From NCBI RefSeq assembly GCF_945859705.1, contig NC_079135.1:16370501-16434500 (forward strand): a stretch of DNA of 64,000 nucleotides, written 5' to 3'. The notes under the pieces were generated by a model. It did not search any database, was not told the origin of the DNA, and was given only the letters and a program-made list of their open reading frames with translations. The translations under genes were made by a program, and so were the position numbers. Numbering within the stretch: position 1 is the stretch's first letter; every line of letters starts with the position of its first letter. The DNA is from Episyrphus balteatus (Eukaryota > Arthropoda > Insecta > Diptera > Syrphidae). Shown one piece after another: positions 1 to 10,635 of this stretch.

Positions 1-699
1 ATATACTTTATCAAACTTAAATAGAAATAGTTTTTGAAAATAATGTTTATAAAATATTGAAAAATATATTTATTCTGATATAGAATTTCAAACAATATTG
101 TTGTGTTTAATAAAATCAACATGATAAAATAATTGTTTGGATAAATATCCTGACATTATAATCTCAGAAGTGGGATACGAATTTAAAAGACAAAAAAAAA
201 TGCCCTATATTCAAAGAAGTCAACGAAGTCAAAGAAGTCGAAGAAGTCAAAGAAGTCAAAGAAGTCAAAGAAGTCAAAGAAGTCAAAGAAGTCAAAGAAG
301 TCAAAGAAGTCAAAGAAGTCAAAGAAGTCAAAGAAGTCAAAGAAGTCGAAGAAATCAGAGAAGTAGAAGAACTCCGAGAAGCTGAATAAGTCGAAGAATT
401 CGGATAAATCGAAGAAGTCGAAGAATTCGGAGAACTCGAAGAAATCAAAGAAGTCAAAGAAGCTGAATAAGTCGAAGAAATCGATGAAATCGGAAAAAAA
501 AATTAGTTAAAGAACTAGAAGAAGTTGAAAAAATGGTTTGGTTCTTTAATTATCGTATTTTTTTTTTTTGTTATTATATTATTTTATTTTTTATTTAAGT
601 ACAATCGAGGTCGATTGTAAAATCAGGATGGCCGAACTGTAATAGCCATAGCCATTTTGTATATATAAGATTAGTTATTTACTGTATTATATATTTAGA
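1..699. repeat. Long tandem unit, copy 1 (699 bp)
   Basis: The sequence starting ATATACTTTATCAAAC at base 1 restarts at 700 and again at 1381, so this is a head-to-tail tandem repeat whose first two spacings are 699 and 681 bp. The first copy may be cut by the window edge. The unit holds a 9-bp minisatellite (211-495), a T-rich stretch, and a near-perfect inverted repeat at 600-619 (TACAATCGA, 2-base spacer, TCGATTGTA). Open frames across it exist on both strands only because the 9-bp repeat is free of stops; there is no sign of a gene. Confidence 0.9.
211..495. repeat. 9-bp minisatellite (AAGAAGTCA)n, first array
   Basis: The core is AAGAAGTCA repeated about 15 times, with occasional AAGAAGTCG and CGAAGTCA variants. 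It decays after about 350 into a looser GAAGAA(T/A)TCG series. Read on the plus strand it would encode Ser-Gln-Arg repeats and on the minus strand Ser-Leu-Thr repeats. Both are artefacts of a unit length divisible by three. Confidence 0.9.
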
Positions 700-1380
700 A
701 TATACTTTATCAAACTTAAATAGAAATAGTTTTTGAAAATAATGTTTATAAAATATTGAAAAATATATTTATTCTGATATAGAATTTCAAACAATATTGT
801 TGTGTTTAATAAAATCAACATGATAAAATAATTGTTTGGATAAATATCCTGACATTATAATCTCAGAAGTGGGATACGAATTTAAAAGACAAAAAAAAAT
901 GCCCTATATTCAAAGAAGTCAACGAAGTCAAAGAAGTCGAAGAAGTCAAAGAAGTCAAAGAAGTCAAAGAAGTCAAAGAAGTCAAAGAAGTCAAAGAAGT
1001 CAAAGAAGTCAAAGAAGTCAAAGAAGTCGAAGAAATCAGAGAAGTAGAAGAACTCCGAGAAGCTGAATAAGTCGAAGAATTCGGATAAATCGAAGAAGTC
1101 GAAGAATTCGGAGAACTCGAAGAAATCAAAGAAGTCAAAGAAGCTGAATAAGTCGAAGAAATCGATGAAATCGGAAAAAAAAATTAGTTAAAGAACTAGA
1201 AGAAGTTGAAAAAATGGTTTGGTTCTTTAATTATCGTATTTTTTTTTTTTGTTATTATATTATTTTATTTTTTATTTAAGTACAATCGAGGTCGATTGTA
1301 AAATCAGGATGGCCGAACTGTAATAGCCATAGCCATTTTGTATATATAAGATTAGTTATTTACTGTATTATATATTTAGA
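700..1380. repeat. Long tandem unit, copy 2 (681 bp)
   Basis: This copy appears almost identical to copy 1, including the minisatellite (about 910-1176) and the 20-base inverted repeat (about 1281-1300). It is shorter by exactly 18 bp, which is two 9-bp minisatellite units. That points to slippage inside the minisatellite after the large duplication. Confidence 0.9.
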
Positions 1381-1541
1381 ATATACTTTATCAAACTTAA
1401 ATAGAAATAGTTTTTGAAAATAATGTTTATAAAATATTGAAAAATATATTTATTCTGATATAGAATTTCAAACAATATTGTTGTGTTTAATAAAATCAAC
1501 ATGATAAAATAATTGTTTGGATAAATATCCTGACATTATAA
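1381..1541. repeat. Long tandem unit, truncated copy 3
   Basis: This matches the first 161 bases of the unit up to TGACATTATAAT and then diverges into unrelated AT-rich sequence just before the minisatellite. It marks the right edge of the tandem array. Confidence 0.85.
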
Positions 1542-3838
1542 TATCAAGAAAACATATCAACAAAATCTTATAATGCCATTGATAACAAACATCTTAATAC
1601 AAAATTTCAAAAAGGTTTTCAAAAAAATTGATTTTTTTTCTTGATAATTTAAGAATTATTATTAAGCAATTGGTTCTAAAAAATTATTTTAAAAAAATTT
1701 CTTTGTATGAAGAGTTTCTAAAATATGAATCATACCATCTTTGAAGTGTTACTGACCCATTGTTTAGGCTTTATTTTATAGAGAAAGAATAAAATGTTAA
1801 ACACATTTTCATACATAAAATTTTTTTAAAATAATTTGCAACATTATTAGCAACAAAATCATGTTTAGGTATATAAAAAAAGGTTACGCATACGCCACCA
1901 TGACCCGTGAATCATTTTACTGTAGCAATCATTTTCAACATTGAGTAAAAGTTATTTTAAAAATTAAAAATATTAAAAAACCAACTCTCAAACAATGTGA
2001 AAAAATGCTTCAAATTACAAATTTAGGCCTATTATACATACTAAAAGTTCACTCAAATGTTTGTATTCTGTAATGAAGTATTTCACACAGAGAAGATTAC
2101 AAAATTTTCTTGAATTACTCACACCCCAAATAAATTACATATAGATACTGTTTTAGTTTTCATTTTTGTTTACGATAAAATGAAATATTTAAAATTGTTG
2201 TAAATTACATTATAATATTACACAAAAAACTCTAACGTAGAGTGACCCGACTTATGCAGAAGAAAAATCTCAAAAAAAAAAAATAACACATTCAAACAAA
2301 AAATTAAAAAAACAAACATTTTTTTATTATTAATTTATAAAAATTTAAATAATAAATGGACATCCATTAAAAACATAAAAAAAAAAAACAAAATAAAAAA
2401 ATAAAAATAAAAATAAAATATAAGGTTCAATAAAATAAAAATATAAATAAATCAATAAAATAAAAAATAACCTTAATATTAAAATTAAATAAGAAAATAA
2501 AAAAAAAAAAAACAAATTAATAAAAATTAATTTTTTTTTTCTGAAAATGATAAAAAGAAAATAAAAGCTCAAATAATTTTATAATCTTTTTTTTCAAAAA
2601 TTCTTTGTAACATAAGAAATTAGAATGCATTTGTTTAAAGGTCAGAACCATATAAAACCAGTTTTTTTTTAATTAAGAAATTAATAAAAAAAACAGTGTT
2701 TTTAATAAGAAAAAATATTTTTTTAAGTTTTAAATATGTAAATTTATTAAGGAATTAAATTATAAATATTCTTTCATGAATTTTTTTACAAAAAAAAAAC
2801 TTTAATATTCTAAGCAACTTTTCCCATGATATATAGTACCTGCAAGCCGCTCCATAGAGCAAAATGTTTGATTGTTATTTATATAAAATCTCTTAGATGT
2901 AAATATTTTTGTTTTGTTAAAAAAAAAATTATTTTTATTAATTTTTTCACAAATAAACCTTGGAGCAGCCAACGTTGTACAATTTTCGACGTCCTAACAC
3001 TGGAAATATAAATCTTATGCAAAAATTGTCCATTTCAAATAAATGCATCCAAATTTTTCTGACGGAATACCCTTTTTTTTAGATTTCAATATATATGATA
3101 CTGTGTAAATTGTATACTTAAAAACTAAATTCAAATCACCTTACATTGAACTTTCACTAAAAAAATTTTTATTCAATTGATAGTATATTCACTTTTCTAC
3201 TGGACTGAAGTGTGCTTATTTTTGAACATGACAAAAGACAGTACCTGTATAAGTGAAGGAGCCGGGATTTTAACCTAAAACCTCATTGTAACAGTCTATT
3301 GAACTAATCAATACGACACTATGTGTTATTCTATTCAAAATATAAGTTTGAAAAGATAAAGTTTATAAGCTTTTTAACAAAAAAAATATCGAATAAAACT
3401 ACATAAATTAATTGCTGGTCAAATTACCTAAGTAAAAATATATATTGAAAAATAAAAACCTTAGAACTGAAACCTTAAATTTTTGCATTATTATTTAGTC
3501 ATGACTAAACGCCACTTGATTGCTTTTTCAAATCCATTTAAAGAAGAGCGAAAAAATCTTCCCAAAGGAACCTTTAAATAAGTTTAATTTTTTGTGCCAT
3601 CTTCTTCTTTTCTATTCTCAACAGGAATTGACTACACTTAAAAATTGAAACCAAATTAAAGAAAGTAATCGAGTCCATATAAAAAAAAAAAACAACCAAC
3701 AAAACTTCGATTTTTCTTTTTTGTTGCAAGACATTCATTGGTACATATTGCACTATACACGCATTTATGAATTTAATGTTAAGAAGATCTTAAAACTCCT
3801 GTTTTATGTCCATTCCTCGTTATAAACAGTACCTACCT
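1542..3838. other. AT-rich intergenic DNA, no gene seen
   Basis: Long A and T runs dominate, notably 2270-2560, where a low-complexity A-rich stretch leaves a spurious minus-strand frame rich in Phe, Leu and Tyr. No splice-flanked frame, RNA gene or clear transposon end was recognised. Confidence 0.6.
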
Positions 3839-3840
3839 TA

Positions 3841-4572
3841 GGCCAGTCATTATATACATTTGGAAATGCAAAATGACCGAGAAAGCTAAATTTTGGATAT
3901 GTTGTAGAGGATGCTTAAAAAAGCTTAACTTGAAGTTTTCGACCAAGATTTCCTATGAGCTTTTTCCGCCATTTTGACACCAACCCCACTTTTACGCCCA
4001 TCCACCCTTTTCCACCAATAAGTTTGTGGGCAATTTATTTTTCCGCTTTCATACACCATTTATCCTAAATTTTCCAACCACCAATATGCTGCAAATAATT
4101 TTTTTTATTTTCAAAAATTTTTGGCACTGATCTTATTGCAATTTTGTCCAAAAAAAAAATATAAAAATACGACATTGTAGGTCTGAATGTGGTCTACAAA
4201 TTTTATTTTAATAATTTTTTCGATATTCATCACCCAAAAATAGATTATGTCAAAAAACAAATGGCATGTCCTAAATTTTTGACTTTCTTAATCGATATCT
4301 CGAAAACGGTTCATGATACACAAAAAATGTGTATGCATGAATTGTAGAACTCGTTAAAAGCTACAAAAAAGCTCCTTGTAAAATTTTCGCATCTCGTCAG
4401 ATAGCCGAGTTATTTTATCCTTTTTTTCGAAATGGCGGAAAAAGCTCATAGGAAATCTTGGTCGAAAACTTCAAGTTAAGCTTTTTTAAGCATCCTCTAC
4501 AACATATCCAAAATTTAGCTTTCTCGGTCATTTTGCATTTCTAAGCCGTTTTTTCAGACATAATGACTGGCC
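3841..4572. mobile_element. TA-flanked inverted-repeat element (Tc1/mariner-type MITE)
   Basis: The left arm (3841-3975) and right arm (4430-4572) are reverse complements over about 115-140 bp. They share GGCCAGTCATTAT at the tips and then a long block ending in a CCGCCATTT core. The left arm lacks about 16 bases near its tip that the right arm keeps (around 4541-4557). TA dinucleotides sit directly outside both tips (3839-3840 and 4573-4574), as expected for the Tc1/mariner superfamily. The interior of about 450 bp has no credible frame, so the element is non-autonomous. Confidence 0.8.
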
Positions 4573-5091
4573 TACCTACCCTATAAAAAATTTAAGGTGT
4601 TTGAGGACTGAATTTAAAACCGCGACTTTCGTATGAGCCTACCGCAATAACCATGGAGAAAAGGGGTCTTCTAGCTTTTCAAAATATATAAGTTCTGAGT
4701 TTAAAGAAAACACACTAAGGTTTGGAATCTGTTTTTGCATACATTTTGTTATTTACTAAATGCTTAAATTTTGAAATGCAAATGAGAGTATAATTAAGAT
4801 TCACATTGCACCTCTAATGTTTTCTTCTTCTTGTATGCAGAATTTCCTGAATCATATCAATGTTTTTTTTTTTTATTGTTTAATATCTTTTTTTTCTTCA
4901 CATTAAAGCATAATTTCTTGCTGTGTAACAGAATATCACGGTTTTCAAAACCCCGCCATGGAATTGTGTGCAAGGGCCTGTCGTTGTCAGGAAAAATCGT
5001 TGCTAACATGCAATTTTCCTATTACTCGGAAGCGCACATTTAACAACACTCAACGGCACACAACACCATCGCACCAAACCAATTGGGCTGC

Positions 5092-5100
5092 TATAAAAGG
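5092..5100 (+). promoter_or_regulatory. TATA-box-like sequence (weak candidate)
   Basis: TATAAAAGG lies about 10 bp downstream of a CCAATT string (5079-5084) in the less AT-rich island. No recognisable initiator or coding exon follows at a convincing distance, so this may be a chance match. Confidence 0.15.
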
Positions 5101-5439
5101 GAAGAAGGACTCTATGGACTCTCTTTTCCCGTCAAAAGGGTGAACGCAAAATTTTTAAAGTCGTGTCGTAAAAACTGAATTTTTTCAATTTTTCTTTTTT
5201 TTTCGGATTTTGGAAACTTTCAGTTTATTTTTTATTTTTTTTTGTTTTGGCTTTAGAACTCTGTGTGCAGGATGTTAAAGAACATGCGGGTAATCTGCAA
5301 CTACACCTAGTCACGATATATCGTCGTCGTCGTCACATGTCTTCCAACGCGCGAGGTATAGTAGAAGAATGTTGTTTCAACAAAAGCAGCCGTTGGAAAG
5401 ATAGATGGATATTCCCACATACATATCCTCCAAAAAAAC

Positions 5440-5463
5440 ACACACACACACACACATGTGTGT
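5440..5463. repeat. (CA)n microsatellite ending in TGTGTG
   Basis: About eight CA dinucleotides run directly into ATGTGTGT, forming a small alternating purine-pyrimidine tract with a palindromic end. Confidence 0.8.
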
Positions 5464-7988
5464 CTAAGGATATAGCACCCCAAGCTGATGGCAAGCAATG
5501 GTAACAGGAGGTAATGGTGAATTATCATGGAAGTTCATATTCCTCCCGGGAGTAGCAAAATGCTTGAAAATCCACACAGAATAGGAAACCCTCACGAGCC
5601 GTGGCTGAGTTTAATAAATTAAAATTTACTCATGACCTAACTACCGACCTGCATGTGATGTGAGATGTGACAGAACAGAATGGAGGAGGGTGGCCGTGAT
5701 TGAGGACGATGCGAGGTGCGCTCCGCTCCGCTCGAATAGTTTATCTTGTTCCAGCACACTTACGGAGTGCGGAGCTATTGGCGCGTATACCATAAACATG
5801 ATAAGCGGGTGCGATGGTGCTGGGTAATGGCGATGCCAGAAAAGGTGTAGGGTTAACAAAAAATGTTTTTTTCAAGGAATGATTGAATTGAAATGTTGCT
5901 GTTGAAGGAATATCCCACAGGATAAAATGTTGAATATGGGATTAAGGGATGCCTTGGAGTTGGAGGAGGCGACATCAAACATTTCTACGTGACAAAAATT
6001 TAGTTGCCACAGGATCATCACCGGCACGATTATAAGGATGACGACGACGATGACAAAAAAAAAAAAACAGAAAAACGATAAAAAATTTTTGGAAAGAGAA
6101 AGAGGATACCAAGAAGTTCCTAGCACGAAGGAGGAACTTGTTTAAGTTGAAGATAAGTTTAATTTTTTTTTTTTTACTATGGTTTTCTTTTATTCCGGAG
6201 AAAGATAGTTTTGAAAGTTTGTGCTGTTTGCGGGCAGGTAGAATAAATTTGTTCATGCTTTCTGTAAAATTTTTGGTGAATAAAGTGGAGGGTATCGAGC
6301 GTTTGGGGGGAAATAAAAATTATATTCAAGGCAAGACATTTTGTCGCTGGCGATGGAGCGCTAGAGCGTCGCTATAGGTCATGTTCATTGAGAGACTTTA
6401 GAGAGGGTGGAAGATTAAATGGCAATGTGTGTGAAGATACTTTTGGAATAGTTTTTTTTTTTTTATTTTTCTATAGTTTTTAAATAAGTAGGACATTTTT
6501 TGTTTTTTTTTTTGTTCAAGTGGAGCTTTGAAATTTTAGAAAGAAGATAGTTTTGAAAATGAATATGGGAAAGGTTAGACAAGAATTGGGACAAGTTTTC
6601 TTTTAATATAGTTTTTTTTTTAACTTTATTAAAATAGATGAACCCCTTGAGTTTTGAAAATAATTATTGCTTGTTGAGTTCGATTCAATTAAAAGTGCAG
6701 AAATTGGAGATAATCTTTGAAGGGTGCTTTGTTTACAGAGAGAGAGGTAGATATGTTTCTTTTTTGAAAACTTTTATATTCTTGTACCTACCTATGATTT
6801 GAAGAACGTAATTCTTCTTAAAATTATAAAATAACTATGACTGACTAGTCTTAGAATAAAAACGTGTATTACTAATTCATTCAATTAAGTACAACTGACT
6901 AATGAACTAATGACTAATATAACTCAATTTTATTTCAAAATGTTATTTTTCTAAGTGTTTCGATAAACCAAGCCTTCAAAATATAATATTCAGGTATTTG
7001 TCTAGACCTTTTTTTTCAATTTCGGCAAATTATTCAGTAACTTGCTTATTCAGAATATGTTTTCAAATTTTTAAGCGCGTTTTCTTGGGTTTAAATTTTT
7101 TATGAAGTTTGAAGACGTGTTTACAAGAAAACTAAACGTGTTATTAAAATGAACCTTAGCTTTTTGTCTTAAGTTAAATTCTAAGCAATTTAACAAAATT
7201 TTGCAATTGCATTTTTGGTTTTTTTTTTTTTTCTTAAAATTTATCTTAATAAAAAAAAATCTACTACTTATTTTAAAGGTCAATTTCATTATAAATAATG
7301 TAGTTTTTTTCCTTTTAACAACGAATTTTTTGTTTTTTTTTTTTTCATTACGTTTACCTACCAAAAAATTTTAATATAAAAAGTCTTAAAAAAAAGAGGT
7401 TCACTGTAACTATCTTTAAATTCGATATTTTTTAATGGAATTCAAATATGTGATACAAAAAAGAGGTTGTCTGTAAGGCCCATTAACGGACGATGATTTT
7501 ACGTGATAATGTCGTCAGAAAACAGGTTGTGTGCTTTTGTTTAAAATGAGTCAATTGAAGCGTTTACTTATTTCAAACAATCATAATTTACAAGAAAAAC
7601 CTAAAAAAAATTGCGTTTTTATTTTCTCATTATATTAATTTTTTTTATTTTAAAAGCTTACAAAAAAAATTATGCAATTTCAAAGTATTTCTGTATTTCT
7701 TCTTAAGAATAAAACCATTTTTAAATTGAATCGTTTATTTCAGAAACGACATAAGTCCATGAGCATAAACTTTTCAGGAGCAACAAAAAACTGTTTTTTA
7801 CTTAAAATTCCACAACACTTCAAATTTGGAGTATGCCGAGTTATAATCTAGCCTAAGATGCATTTAGAAACCTTTAAAATATAAACTTTTTTTTAGGTCT
7901 TTGCGGGTTTTTAAGCCTTTAAAGTCGGTGGACTTATGTCGTTTCTGAAATAAACGAAATTTTTGTTGTAAAACTTTTGTTTTTATTA

Positions 7989-8880
7989 AGCTATAGTTTT
8001 TGAACCCTACTTTCGATTTTAATAAATTAAATAGCAGTAGATAGAGTAAATCTTTACTATAGCTGATGATACCCGGGTAACCGGTTACCCGGGTAGTACC
8101 CGGGTACTCGAGTAAATCGGGTAATGCCCGGGTACCCGGGTACTACCCGAGTACCCGAAACTACCCGGGTACCCGGGTACCCAACTACCCGATTACCCGA
8201 CTACCCGATTACCCGGGTATAATTTGCCACTGAATTTATCTGAATTGCTTCCTACTTTTACCAAATATTTTTCCGCGACTAGTAAAATGCTTTTGAAAAA
8301 GTGATAAAGATAGTAATATAATTGTTTTTACTTGTATTTTCGGTTACCCGGTTACCCGGGCACCCGGGTAATTTCGCTTACCCGGGTACCCGGTTACCCG
8401 GGTAATAGCCATTTTACCCGGGTACCCGGGTACTCGGGTAATTTATTACCCGGGTACAAGCTACCCGGGTAACCGAGTACCCGGGTAGCATAATACCCGG
8501 GTCGAATCATCAGCCCTAATTCTTTACATTTTTATAGATGTATAACTTAAAGGCTTGCGTGTCATGGTGTTTGCCAAAAAAATTTAAAACTGGTAAAATG
8601 TCATATTATTCAAGAGTTAAAAATGCTGCCACCACCAGAAATCTGGCTATAACTTTTGAACCCTGAGTACAATTTTAATGAATTTAATAGATAAAGATAG
8701 AGTAATTCTTTACCTTTTTATAGATATATAACAAAAGGGGGTGCGTGTCAAGATTGCTGCCAAAATAATTTAAAACTGGTAAAAAGTCATGTATTTAACA
8801 GTCAAAAATTTTGTCACCTGGTGAAAATTTTCCATATATTTTGAACCCTTTTCTTTCAGTTTTCGTATTTTGGGGGGTCT
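7989..8880. repeat. Degenerate tandem repeat, period about 186 bp
   Basis: Units begin near 7989, 8645 and 8828 with a GCTATA..TTTTGAACCCT theme. Units 1 and 2 then share a TAGATAGAGTAA-like block, TCTTTAC and TTTAAAACTGGTAAAA. After removing the MITE inside the first unit, units 1 and 2 have nearly the same length. The third unit is truncated. Confidence 0.7.
8058..8519. mobile_element. hAT-like MITE rich in TACCCGGGTA
   Basis: The ends are TATAGCTGATGAT and the reverse complement of TAGGGCTGATGAT, 13 bp with two differences. They are flanked by an 8-bp duplication with one mismatch (8050-8057 and 8520-8527, both ending TCTTTAC). The homologous tandem unit at 8645-8831 keeps the empty site. 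An 8-bp duplication and TAGGG-type ends fit the hAT superfamily. Both halves consist of overlapping TACCCGGGTA palindromes (8070-8220, 8340-8500), separated by about 120 bp of plain AT-rich DNA. There is no coding capacity. Confidence 0.75.
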
Positions 8881-9611
8881 GACATACTTAATTTTTTTTC
8901 AGAAGATGAACAACTATATGTACATAAATGAGATATTTCCGAAAAAAAAATTTTTGGAAAAAGTGGACTTATGCTGTTTCTGAAATAAACGATTCAATTT
9001 TTACAATGCGCAAAAAGTTTAAAAATAATTTATGGAAAACAAACATTTTCATCAAAAAAAGCAAAAAAAAAAAACATGAATTTTTATCTTCTCACGTCAT
9101 TAATTCCATTTTTTTCCCTAACAACCTATACAAAATTGTATACCATCTGAAAGCTTATTGTCTTAGCTAAATATATATATCGATCAGGTCTATGAGACAT
9201 CTACAAAAAGAGCTAGAATTTTTTGAACACGATCAAATTTCATTAAAAAAAGCAAAAAAAAAACATTTATTTTTACAAGAGGAGTAAGAGTTTTTTAAAG
9301 TCAACCATGTCGAAATTCCAGACTGAGATTACAGTACTTCCCACACTGGTTCATGATCAACAGATCTCCACTGGTGTTTTGAGGTTTGTCGCAAGTTTTT
9401 TGATTTAAAATTGTGTAGCTTGTAGTTAGTGTACCGTTATAAATGATATACCAAATGAAAGGTAATTGTATCAGGATGCTCATAAAAGTCTCATCAAATT
9501 TCTATCTACTCTAAATCAAAATTTATAACTTGTTGAATTTGAATTTATTTTACCGTTATTTTTTTTTTACAAAATTGTGTTTACAAAAATGATTGAAATT
9601 CTGTACACATA

Positions 9612-9859
9612 TGTGCCCTTGATTATGAAAGTGGACTAAGTCACTTTTTGCATTGTTTAAAGAAAAACTTAAATAATAATTTTCTTATAAGGATTTAATT
9701 ATATTTCTTTTATGAAATAACTAGAGGAGCAATAAAGAAGTTTATTTACTGCAATTTCGCGTTCAAATAAACTTTACCCCTTAAATAATAATTATTTTTA
9801 GGCTAGATTTGATGCCATTTTTAGGAGTGACTTAGTCCACTTTCATAATTAAGGGCACA
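9612..9859. mobile_element. 248-bp TA-flanked MITE, copy 1
   Basis: The tips TGTGCCC and GGGCACA begin inverted repeats of about 34 bp (TGATTATGAAAGTGGACTAA inside). TA lies on both sides (9610-9611, 9860-9861). Family-A copy 3 shows the empty site around 15108-15118 (opposite strand) with a single TA. Two further copies of exactly 248 bp lie at 19014 and 28291; this one differs from them at several positions. The arrangement fits a Tc1/mariner-type non-autonomous element. Confidence 0.85.
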
Positions 9860-10635
9860 TATAGTCCTGGTTATGGTCTATCATTGCTCCGCATACTTTA
9901 TTTCTCTAACTGTTGAAGAAAAAAAATAAAAATCAAAAACGATGAAAATCGGTTAAAAACGGTCAAAAAAACTGTTTTTTAAAAACTTGTTTCTTCCGTT
10001 ATTCAGTCAAAAATCAATCAATCACTTCAATTTTTTGCACATGTATGCCTATGCTATAACCAAGCCTTACATGCTCTATAAGTTTGAAATCTTTTGAACT
10101 CTCCAAAAAAAAGCAAAAAATCAAAAACTACCCAAATATACCCCTAAAAAACAAGGTGTTTTTCAAAAATTCATATTTCGAAACGCAGAGTGTTGGAAAA
10201 AAATCCGTATGAGACGCCTAATTTTTGTTTCCCTCATATTTCACCTGGCATCTTTAGAATTGTCCAAAAAAAATTTCCTTTACCCAAAATCATCATTTTG
10301 TCATAGCCCCAACACGTGTACAACGTGCAAACAAAACGTTGTTGCTTAGTTTCAAAATTTTAAAAAATTTTTTCTTAAATGCAGTTATTCTTAAATTAGT
10401 CTCATCTATCCATAGCAAAAAAAACTTTCTGCAACTTCGCGTTTAGATTTTAGCCCAAATTTCATCTTTCCGTTTTACCCCTGTTTAACCTATAAAATGA
10501 CGAAATTTTTAAAAATCCTTCATTTGAATTAAGCTTTAGGTTATTATCTTTCTTATAAGCTATAGAAGATTTTTGTATTTCTAATAGTTTATTTTTAATT
10601 TTTAATTGAAATTTTTGCCACGAAATTTTTGCCGC

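Larger units (their letters stand above)
4573..7469. other. Intergenic stretch with a less AT-rich island
   Basis: The segment 5040-5860 is noticeably richer in G and C than its surroundings, for example 5690-5860. It contains short CGT runs (5322-5336) and a (CA)n run. Several frames cross it but all lack a convincing ATG, splice context or protein-like composition. It could be regulatory or an old repeat. After 6130 the sequence returns to AT-rich DNA with long T runs. Confidence 0.45.
7728..8995. mobile_element. 1.27-kb insertion with about 30-bp terminal inverted repeats and AATT flanks
   Basis: The left end GAATCGTTTATTTCAGAAAC is matched in reverse complement at the right end (about 8965-8995), with two differences over about 30 bases. 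AATT flanks it on both sides (7724-7727, 8996-8999). Family-A copy 3 keeps the uninterrupted sequence with one AATT (15704-15707 on the other strand), which is direct evidence of insertion. A third copy of the terminal motif lies inside, inverted, at 7929-7956, so the element may have grown from a smaller one of about 230 bp. The interior holds a 186-bp tandem repeat and no credible gene. Confidence 0.75.
7470..10635 (+). repeat. Repeat family A, copy 1 (interrupted by three insertions)
   Basis: Blocks of this segment recur in reverse complement at 13091-13535, 14385-15800 and 35203-36062. Shared landmarks include TGCGCAAAAAGT (about 9006), the block around GAAATTCCAGACTGAGATTA (about 9311) and a T/A-rich block at 10500-10605. 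Copy 1 is longer than copy 3 because it carries the 7728-8995 insertion, a hAT-like MITE and a 248-bp MITE. No transposase frame was found. The family may be a non-autonomous transposon or a fragment of a larger element; its ends were not fixed. Confidence 0.75.

Noticed and set aside
137..457. Open frames of Ser-Gln-Arg or Ser-Leu-Thr repeats on both strands (and again at 836-1138)
   Set aside because: They are produced by a stop-free 9-bp minisatellite and start at non-ATG codons. Nothing suggests translation.
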